Translations under genes and position numbers: made by a program
The notes under the pieces: generated by a model
Databases searched by the model: none
Seen by the model: the letters and a program-made list of their open reading frames with translations, nothing else
What the model was told of the DNA's origin: nothing
In this document: piece after piece, positions 1-4,670 of the stretch
Layout: each line of letters begins with the position of its first letter
Position numbering within the stretch: the stretch's first letter is position 1
NCBI GenBank assembly: GCA_937949585.1
Contig: CALEDW010000176.1
Span: forward strand, 1 to 5,253
From: an uncultured Acidimicrobiia bacterium
Lineage (GTDB): Bacteria; Actinomycetota; Acidimicrobiia; IMCC26256; CALEDW01
Direction: 5' to 3'
Length of the DNA: 5,253 nucleotides

Positions 1-658
1 CCATGAACGCCAGCAGCACCGACAAGTGCGCCTTCACCTGCGGGGTGACCCGCTGGAACGGGCTCTGCACCCGGATCCCGCCGTTCACGTAGTGCGCGAC
101 CGCCGTGACCACCAAGACGATCACCAGCGCCGCGAACAGCCAGTCGAACACGAACACCAGGAAGGGCAACTGGAACACGTAGAACGCGACGTCGAGCCCG
201 AACTGCGGGTCGCGCACCCCGAAGTCGACGCGGTTGGTGAACAGCAGCCAGCGCCGCCACTCGGCGGCGGCGCTGCCCCCGGCGACGAGCGCGAAGAATG
301 CGCTCAGCCCCACCCGGATCCGCAGCTGGTAGGGGTGCACCGCCCCGCGGTAGCGGGCCAAGAGCTCGTCCTCGGGACCGACCGGTAACCCGCGGGGAGC
401 GAGCCGGTCGGCAATGGTGAGGTTGGCGAGCATGACCAGGAAGAAGACGAGGGTGAAGATCGTCGCGGGCAGGACCCGGGCGAGGATCAGGCGGCTCCAG
501 GTGTCACGCCGGCCGAGCGAGTCGAACCAGAGGAAGTCGGTGTAGAAGCCGGCCAGGCCCCGGGCGCTGAGGAACAGCACCACGAGCAGGAGCGCCAGCG
601 CCAGCAGCCACCCGTGCAGCCGGGCGCGGCGACGGCGGACCGGAGCCGGGAAGCGCAC
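1..658 (-). CDS. UPF0182 family multi-pass membrane protein, N-terminal 219 residues (cut by window edge)
   Basis: The reading frame opens at a GTG at 658 and runs off the left edge with no stop; full-length UPF0182 proteins are usually about 900-1000 residues, so only the N-terminal membrane part is here. The function of the family is unknown. Hydrophobic segments lie at about residues 17-37, 60-80, 112-131 and 160-190, and another begins near 207. Family-type sequence is visible: FYTDFLWFDSLG after the first helix and GVRDPQFGLDVAFYVFQLPF at about 147-166. An in-frame TAG sits 12 bases upstream of the GTG and no other start codon lies between, so GTG 658 is the earliest possible start. There is no Shine-Dalgarno sequence; a TAGGCT hexamer 6 bases upstream fits a leaderless mRNA. 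Codon 91 (386-388) is TTA, very rare in such DNA. The gene follows the DivIVA-MuF gene after 47 bases. In mycobacteria, as I recall, the UPF0182 gene lies next to the PDZ-Lon gene (Rv3193c/Rv3194c), which supports the call. Confidence 0.95.
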   Translation of the reverse strand, partial: MRFPAPVRRRRARLHGWLLALALLLVVLFLSARGLAGFYTDFLWFDSLGRRDTWSRLILARVLPATIFTLVFFLVMLANLTIADRLAPRGLPVGPEDELLARYRGAVHPYQLRIRVGLSAFFALVAGGSAAAEWRRWLLFTNRVDFGVRDPQFGLDVAFYVFQLPFLVFVFDWLFAALVIVLVVTAVAHYVNGGIRVQSPFQRVTPQVKAHLSVLLAFM

Positions 659-664
659 CCGCCG

Positions 665-675
665 AGCCTATTGGC
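665..675 (-). promoter_or_regulatory. Possible leaderless-type -10 element before the UPF0182 gene
   Basis: On the minus strand the sequence reads GCCAATAGGCT, then six bases (CGGCGG), then the GTG start. TAGGCT fits the TAnnnT core of an actinobacterial -10 box. A transcription start about seven bases downstream would fall on the G of GTG, giving a leaderless mRNA. No -35 element and no Shine-Dalgarno sequence are visible. The first seven bases, GCCAATA, also occur before the DivIVA-MuF gene at the same place relative to the start. The site is inferred from sequence only. Confidence 0.4.
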
Positions 676-705
676 CGTTCAGGGACCCGCCCGGGCGGCG
701 ACGCC

Positions 706-2538
706 TCAGGTCGGGGCCTCCACCACCAGGAAGCACCGGCAGCCGGGGTGCGCCGGCGGGTGCGCGACGCCGGTGGGGAACGCCTCCCCCCGGGTGACGA
801 CCTCCAGGGCGTTGTCGTCGCAGTCGGGGCAGCGACCGGCCTGCTCGGGCACCCATCGCAGGCGCATCCCCGGCCCGGCCGCGTCGAAGGAGCCCCGCGC
901 CCATGCCCCGGCCAGCGCGTCGCCGAGCGCGTCGCCGAGCGACCGGCCCTTGTGCTCGCGGTAGCGGGCGCCGATCCGCGCTCGGAGCTCCTCCGGGTCG
1001 GCCTCGGATTCGGCGAGCACCTCGCCGACGGCGTGCCGCAGCGGCTCGAGGATCCGGTCGGCGAGGTCGGCGGCCAGCTCGCCGGGGACCTCAACGCCCG
1101 GCGACCCCCCGACGAAGGCCGCCCCGGCCCGATACGCGGCGACGAGCGGCGGGCCGAGGACCTCCACGAACTTCGTTCGTTGTACGGCGGCGTCGGGCAG
1201 CAGCTCGTCGATGCCGGCGGCCCGCTTGCGTTGCCGGAGCCGGTCGAGGACTTCGTTCTGGTCGTCGCCGAGCAACCGCTTGGCCTTGCGCTCCAACTCG
1301 CGGCGAAGCGGCCCGAGCACCTCGGATCGCCGGGCGAGCACTTCCCCGTCACCGGCGACGGGTGACGCCCCCGAGCCCGCCTCCACCCCCGGCCCCGCAC
1401 CGGCGTCGTGGTCGGCCTCACCACCGCGTTCGGGCGCAGCCACCGGTGCCTCACCGCCCGGCGGCTCGGCCGCGGCAGGCGGCTCGCTTCCCGGCGACGC
1501 CACCTCGGCGCCGGTCGCACCGCCCGGCGGCGGTTCCTCTCCCGGCTCGGGCTCCGCGCTGGCGGCCCGCAACCGGGCGAACAGCGCCTCCACGTCGGGC
1601 GCGACCACACCCTCGGCGGTCGGCGCCGGCGCAGCCTCGGCGACCGTGGCCGGCGGCACCGGGCCGGCTCGGCCGGGGGTCCCGGCCGGCCGGGCCGCGG
1701 CGTCGGGCTCCTCGGTCGTCGTCGCGCGCGCCCCAGGACCGACGGGCGCGGCACCGGTGGAGGCGGCCGCCGCCCGCTCCGCCGCGGCGCGCGCCTCGAC
1801 CTCGGCCAGCGCGCCGGTGGCCTCCTCGAGGGTTCGCTTCACCACCCGGTACGCGTCGAGGAGCCGGTCGCGCCCCGCCCGCAACTCGTCGACCTGCAGC
1901 TGCAGGAGGCTCCGGCGCCGCCCGAGATCGGCCAGCACCCGCTCCCGGACCGCCCGGGCCTCGGCCACCATCGCCCGCCCTTGCTCACGGGCCGCCTCGA
2001 TCTCGGCCTGCGCAGCCGCCGCGGCCTGCTCCCGGCGCTGCTCCGCCTCACCCTCGGCCTCGGCCCGGTGGGCGTCCGCCGCCGCTCGGGCCTGCTCCTC
2101 CAGCATCCGGGCCCTGGTCTCGGCCTCCTCGAGGATCGCCCGGACCTGCTGCTCCGCCTCCTCGCGCGTCGTGCGCGCCCGCTGCTCTGCGTCGCGCAGG
2201 AGCTCGGCGGCGCGGGCTTCGGCCCGCTTGCGGATGTCGTCGGCCGCCGCCTGCGCGGAACGCAGGACCCGGGCCGTCTCCTCGCCGAGCGCGTCGAGCA
2301 GCTCTTGCTCGCTGAGCGGGGCCCGGTGGCGAAGCCGTTCCCGGAGCTCACCGACCTCGGCGGTCAGCTCCCGCTCCCGTTTCGCCAGCGCCGCCACCTC
2401 GTCCGCCACCCGCCGCAGGAAGCTGCGCACCTCGGGTTCGGAGATCCCCCGGAAGGCCGAGGCGAACCCGCGGTTCGCGATCTCCTCGGGGGTGAGCCGC
2501 GGCACGTGCGCCGGCAGGCGGCGCGCGGTGTCGGTCAC
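706..2538 (-). CDS. DivIVA-domain coiled-coil protein with a phage MuF/SPP1 gp7-like C-terminal domain
   Basis: This 610-residue protein has four parts. (1) Residues ~14-70 are a DivIVA-type N-terminus: LTPEEIANRGF is followed by EVRSFLRRVADEV and heptad sequence. (2) Residues ~75-255 are a long Ala/Glu/Arg-rich coiled coil. (3) Residues ~256-400 are a Pro/Gly/Ala/Glu-rich, probably disordered linker with one island, DVEALFARLRA, at 315-325. (4) Residues ~405-608 are a folded-looking domain ending in CPDC (C570, C573), GEAFPTG and HPPAHPGCRC (H593, H597, C600, C602). The last pattern resembles the C-terminus of phage minor head proteins (Mu gpF / SPP1 gp7 type), where a CxxC, a G-x-x-F turn and PPxHPxCRC follow one another. 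DivIVA proteins assemble at curved membranes (poles, septa) and recruit partners, so a cytoplasmic scaffold role is inferred; the job of the C-terminal domain is unknown. The start is GTG 2538, with no Shine-Dalgarno sequence and a TACCAT hexamer eight bases upstream. The gene lies 57 bases after the PDZ-Lon gene. The DivIVA call is firm; the MuF-like call rests on motif recognition alone. Confidence 0.9.
   Translation of the reverse strand: MTDTARRLPAHVPRLTPEEIANRGFASAFRGISEPEVRSFLRRVADEVAALAKRERELTAEVGELRERLRHRAPLSEQELLDALGEETARVLRSAQAAADDIRKRAEARAAELLRDAEQRARTTREEAEQQVRAILEEAETRARMLEEQARAAADAHRAEAEGEAEQRREQAAAAAQAEIEAAREQGRAMVAEARAVRERVLADLGRRRSLLQLQVDELRAGRDRLLDAYRVVKRTLEEATGALAEVEARAAAERAAAASTGAAPVGPGARATTTEEPDAAARPAGTPGRAGPVPPATVAEAAPAPTAEGVVAPDVEALFARLRAASAEPEPGEEPPPGGATGAEVASPGSEPPAAAEPPGGEAPVAAPERGGEADHDAGAGPGVEAGSGASPVAGDGEVLARRSEVLGPLRRELERKAKRLLGDDQNEVLDRLRQRKRAAGIDELLPDAAVQRTKFVEVLGPPLVAAYRAGAAFVGGSPGVEVPGELAADLADRILEPLRHAVGEVLAESEADPEELRARIGARYREHKGRSLGDALGDALAGAWARGSFDAAGPGMRLRWVPEQAGRCPDCDDNALEVVTRGEAFPTGVAHPPAHPGCRCFLVVEAPT
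733..831 (-). other. Cys/His cluster resembling the phage minor head protein signature
   Basis: This stretch encodes residues 570-602 of the DivIVA protein. It contains a CPDC pair, a GEAFPTG turn and HPPAHPGCRC, giving four cysteines and two histidines in 33 residues. The arrangement could bind zinc or another metal (inference). In phage proteins of the Mu gpF / SPP1 gp7 type the same order of CxxC, G-x-x-F and PPxHPxCRC is found at the C-terminus, as here, where the protein ends eight residues later. The remaining ~600 residues carry no cysteine, so the cluster stands out. Confidence 0.7.
915..938 (-). repeat. 12-base perfect tandem duplication inside the DivIVA-MuF gene
   Basis: On the plus strand GCGCGTCGCCGA occurs twice in direct succession (915-926 and 927-938). 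The unit is in frame and gives the local LGDALGDALAGAW sequence in the C-terminal domain. It looks like a small in-frame slippage duplication or helix repeat and keeps the frame open. Confidence 0.6.
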
Positions 2539-2546
2539 GCCGACGC

Positions 2547-2557
2547 ATGGTATTGGC
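2547..2557 (-). promoter_or_regulatory. Possible leaderless-type -10 element before the DivIVA-MuF gene
   Basis: On the minus strand the sequence reads GCCAATACCAT, then eight bases, then the GTG start at 2538. TACCAT fits the TAnnnT -10 core. A start of transcription seven to nine bases downstream would fall at or next to the start codon. No -35 hexamer is recognisable at 16-19 bases spacing, and no Shine-Dalgarno sequence precedes the GTG. This is an A/T-rich island in otherwise extremely G+C-rich DNA, and it shares GCCAATA with the site before the UPF0182 gene. Confidence 0.4.
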
Positions 2558-2595
2558 GCTCGCGGCGGGCGCCGGGGATGCGCGCGCCGACCCGG

Positions 2596-3723
2596 TCACG
2601 CCGCCCGGCGCAGCTCCACGGGGTCACCGCCGGACCGCTCGATGGCCCGCAGCGCCTCCTCGAGGGTCCGCACCCCCACCACCCGCATCCGCGCACCGGA
2701 CTTCGAGCGGGCAGCACCGACCTCGGCCGCCGGCACCAGGAACAGCCGGGCCCCGGCCCGCCGGGCCGCGACGGCTTTCTGGGGGACGCCGCCCACCTCC
2801 CCCACCCGCCCGTCGGCGCCGATGGTCCCGGTGGCGGCCACCCGGCGCCCGCCGGTGAGGTCGCCCGGTGTGAGCGTGTCGACGAGGCTGAGCGCGAACG
2901 CCAGGCCGGCCGACGGACCGCTGACGTCGCCGGGATCGATCTCCACCTCGAAGGGCAGCTCGAACCCCGGGTCCACCGTCTCGGTGAGGACGCCGAGGTA
3001 CGGGCGGCCCCGGAGATCCCCGCCGGGGGCCACGGCGCTGCGCACGACCACCTCCAGCCGATCGTCGCCGCGGCGGACCCGGAGACGGAACGCCGTCCCG
3101 ACCGGCGCCGAGCGGATGATCGGACCCAACTCGCTGTTGAGCCGTACCGGCCGCCCGTCGACGGCGACGATCACGTCGCCGACCCGCAGCCGGCGCGCCG
3201 CGGGGCTGTCCCTGACCACGTCGAGGACCCGGGCCCCCGCCCCCCGCACCTCCACCGGGTACCCGAGCAGCCGCGCCGCGGCCGCCGCGGCCTCCTGCTG
3301 CGACAGCGCCATGTCCCGCCGGGCGTCGCGCCGGACCTGGCGACGGCTCTGCCCTCCGAGGTAGCGCTCCTCGGGCACGACCTCCGTGTCCGGATCGAGG
3401 CGGGCCGCGACGTAGCGCCAGAGGCTCGGGCGCGCCGACGCCCCGAAGATCGACACGGTGACGAACAGGATCTCGTCACCACTGGGGTAGGTGCGGGTCC
3501 CGCGGACCGTGATCCCGGGCGCCACCGGCGTCGCCTCCCCCGGGGCGACGATCACGTACGGCACCCGGATGAGGGTCCCGACCAGCCCGACCGTGCCCAC
3601 CGCCACGACGAGGACCGCCAGCGCCGCGCTCAGCCGCAGCCCGAAGGCCCGCCGGGCCGGGCGCGCCGGCCGTCCGGGCGGCGGCCACGGGGGCGGGCCG
3701 GGCGGCCGGCCGGGCTCGTGCAT
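2596..3723 (-). CDS. Membrane-anchored PDZ and Lon-type (S16) serine protease, YlbL family
   Basis: A 375-residue protein of normal length for the family. A Pro-rich cytoplasmic N-terminus (1-28) precedes one membrane anchor (~30-52). A family-specific region follows, with VAPGEATPV, TYPSGDEILFVTV and a later DMALSQQEAAAAAARLLGY. Then comes a PDZ domain (~155-232, with LRVGDVIVAVDGRPV) and a Lon-type catalytic domain (~240-360). The Ser-Lys dyad is visible: S271 in VSGPSAGLAFAL and K316 in GGVPQKAVAARRAGA. No ATPase domain is present, as is normal here, so it should act outside the membrane without ATP. The Bacillus relative YlbL (DdcP) degrades the division inhibitor YneA after DNA damage; a similar regulatory role here is inference. 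The ATG at 3723 is the first start after an in-frame TGA 18 bases upstream. No clear Shine-Dalgarno sequence is seen. The gene lies 59 bases after the sortase and 57 before the DivIVA gene. Confidence 0.95.
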   Translation of the reverse strand: MHEPGRPPGPPPWPPPGRPARPARRAFGLRLSAALAVLVVAVGTVGLVGTLIRVPYVIVAPGEATPVAPGITVRGTRTYPSGDEILFVTVSIFGASARPSLWRYVAARLDPDTEVVPEERYLGGQSRRQVRRDARRDMALSQQEAAAAAARLLGYPVEVRGAGARVLDVVRDSPAARRLRVGDVIVAVDGRPVRLNSELGPIIRSAPVGTAFRLRVRRGDDRLEVVVRSAVAPGGDLRGRPYLGVLTETVDPGFELPFEVEIDPGDVSGPSAGLAFALSLVDTLTPGDLTGGRRVAATGTIGADGRVGEVGGVPQKAVAARRAGARLFLVPAAEVGAARSKSGARMRVVGVRTLEEALRAIERSGGDPVELRRAA

Positions 3724-3752
3724 CGGGGCCGCAGCCTGTCACGCGCGCCCTG

Positions 3753-3770
3753 GCCGCGGCGGCACGCGGC
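3753..3770 (-). other. Small GC-rich stem-loop between sortase and protease genes
   Basis: GCCGCG (3753-3758) and CGCGGC (3765-3770) form a perfect six-base inverted repeat around a six-base loop. With one bulged C the stem extends by a few more pairs on the minus-strand RNA. No run of T follows, so it is not a typical terminator. It lies in the 59-base gap after the sortase stop. Such short stems are common by chance in DNA this G+C-rich, so no function is claimed. Confidence 0.2.
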
Positions 3771-3782
3771 AGGCGCCGAGGT

Positions 3783-4640
3783 TCAGGAACCCGGCGTGCC
3801 CTCGAGCTCGGCGCGCACCACGAGTCGCTGCGCCGAGGAGCCGATCGGGTGACAGGTGAAGATGGTGAGGTGGTGGCCGGGGTGCTGATCGACGATCCAG
3901 AGTGCGTCGGCACCCACCACCTCCGAGCCGGTGACCCGGTAGCGGTGGACGCCGCCGGGACCGGTCCACTCGATCACGTCACCGGGAATGAGCTCACCGA
4001 GCCGCAGGAACGGGGCGGTGTGGGAGCTGCGGTGGCCGGCGAGCACACCGTTGCCCCACCCGCCCGCCAGCGGGGTACCGGGCCAGTGCGCCACGCCGGC
4101 GTCGATGACCATCTGCTGCACCCCTTCCCGCACCACCTCGTCGACGCCGATTCGGGGAATGCGGATCCGGCCGACCTCGACGAGCGGCACCTGCTCGCCG
4201 GGGTCGGGCAGCGGCGCCGGAACCGGCAGCGGCGGCGGAACCGGCCGCGGCGCCGGGACCGGCAGCGGGGTTGTCGGGACCGGCCGCGGCGGGACCGGCC
4301 GCGGCGCCGCCGGACCGACCATCCCCGCCCGCTCCGCGGGTGGGGCCACCACGGTGCCGGTCACGACGCCCGGCGCCACGGGACCCGCGTCCTGCGGCAC
4401 CGGCCCGGACTGCCGCAGGCCGCCCGCGGCCGGTGGGACCAGCGGCACCCCCACCAACAGGGCCAGGGAGAGACGGGCCGCCCACCACCGTCGGGCACCC
4501 CGCCGTCCGGGCCCCGGTCGCCCCTCGGCCTCGGTCACCTCCGCGACATCGGCGCCGGGCGGGCGGGACTGAAGGCGTCGTGGAGGCTGCTGCCCCCGAT
4601 CGTGCTCGGGATGCCCCGGCCGGTGCTCGCCGCGCCGCAC
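3783..4640 (-). CDS. Sortase, class E-like transpeptidase with Pro-rich linker
   Basis: A 285-residue cell-surface cysteine transpeptidase that should cleave a C-terminal sorting signal (class E enzymes usually prefer LAxTG) and join the protein to the wall precursor. A basic cytoplasmic N-terminus is followed by one membrane anchor (~53-73), a long Pro-rich linker (~85-148) made partly of VPxPxP repeats, and the sortase fold (~152-282). The catalytic residues are visible: H203 in LAGHRSSHTAPF, C263 in LTIFTCHPIG, and R272 in SAQRLVVRAEL. The start is uncertain. GTG 4640, 28 bases after the mreB stop, lies within the loop of a predicted hairpin. GTG 4538 (residue 35) has GGAG directly against it, too close for a good ribosome site. 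Neither choice affects the anchor. No LPxTG/LAxTG substrate is encoded in the window. Its position next to mreB fits envelope assembly. Confidence 0.93.
   Translation of the reverse strand: MRRGEHRPGHPEHDRGQQPPRRLQSRPPGADVAEVTEAEGRPGPGRRGARRWWAARLSLALLVGVPLVPPAAGGLRQSGPVPQDAGPVAPGVVTGTVVAPPAERAGMVGPAAPRPVPPRPVPTTPLPVPAPRPVPPPLPVPAPLPDPGEQVPLVEVGRIRIPRIGVDEVVREGVQQMVIDAGVAHWPGTPLAGGWGNGVLAGHRSSHTAPFLRLGELIPGDVIEWTGPGGVHRYRVTGSEVVGADALWIVDQHPGHHLTIFTCHPIGSSAQRLVVRAELEGTPGS
4207..4316 (-). repeat. Degenerate ~18-base tandem repeat coding for the sortase Pro-rich linker
   Basis: On the plus strand the unit GGC(A/C)GCGGCGSCGGRACC occurs three times at exactly 18-base spacing (4207-4224, 4225-4242, 4243-4260). 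Diverged units of 21, 15 and 20 bases follow (to 4316). On the coding strand each 18-base unit gives six residues of the form VP(A/P)P(L/R)P. The array forms the stalk between membrane anchor and catalytic domain. The length differences between units suggest that the stalk can expand and contract. Confidence 0.7.
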
Positions 4641-4654
4641 ACGCCCGGCGAGCA
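4624..4654 (-). other. 8-base inverted repeat enclosing the upstream sortase GTG
   Basis: TGCTCGCC (4624-4631) and GGCGAGCA (4647-4654) are perfect inverse complements separated by 15 bases. The loop contains the possible GTG start of the sortase at 4638-4640. In the mRNA the stem could expose or occlude that codon, or protect the mreB 3' end. No T-tract follows. The structure touches the next stem-loop (4655-4670) directly, so the two form a tandem pair after mreB. Confidence 0.3.
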
Positions 4655-4670
4655 GACCGGGGCACCGGTC
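4655..4670 (-). other. 6-base stem with tetraloop at the mreB stop codon
   Basis: GACCGG (4655-4660), loop GGCA, CCGGTC (4665-4670): a perfect six-base stem with a four-base loop. It overlaps the first bases of the mreB TGA stop (4671-4669). It could act as a weak intrinsic terminator or as a processing or stability element between mreB and the sortase. There is no U-tract, so a terminator call is not secure. Confidence 0.3.

Noticed and set aside
687..698. Perfect 12-base palindrome CCGCCCGGGCGG in the gap after the DivIVA-MuF stop, considered as a terminator
   Set aside because: It can form only a four-base stem with a four-base loop and no T-tract follows. G/C palindromes of this size are expected by chance here.
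504..1754. 416-codon open frame on the minus strand overlapping the DivIVA-MuF gene
   Set aside because: It is an out-of-frame shadow with Arg/Pro/Ser-rich sequence. The overlapping frame encodes the DivIVA, coiled-coil and Cys/His features.
1408..3852. Very long open frame on the plus strand (814 codons), with another at 1211-3364 (717 codons) and one at 903-2315 (470 codons)
   Set aside because: They run antisense to the DivIVA-MuF, protease and sortase genes, whose minus-strand frames carry clear family motifs. The plus-strand translations are Arg/Pro/Gly/Ser-rich without domains. In DNA this G+C-rich, stop codons are rare in antisense frames, so long openings are expected.
3994..4665. 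223-codon alternative frame over the sortase gene
   Set aside because: Low-complexity Gly/Ala/Arg translation. The competing frame has the sortase His, Cys and Arg in correct order and spacing.
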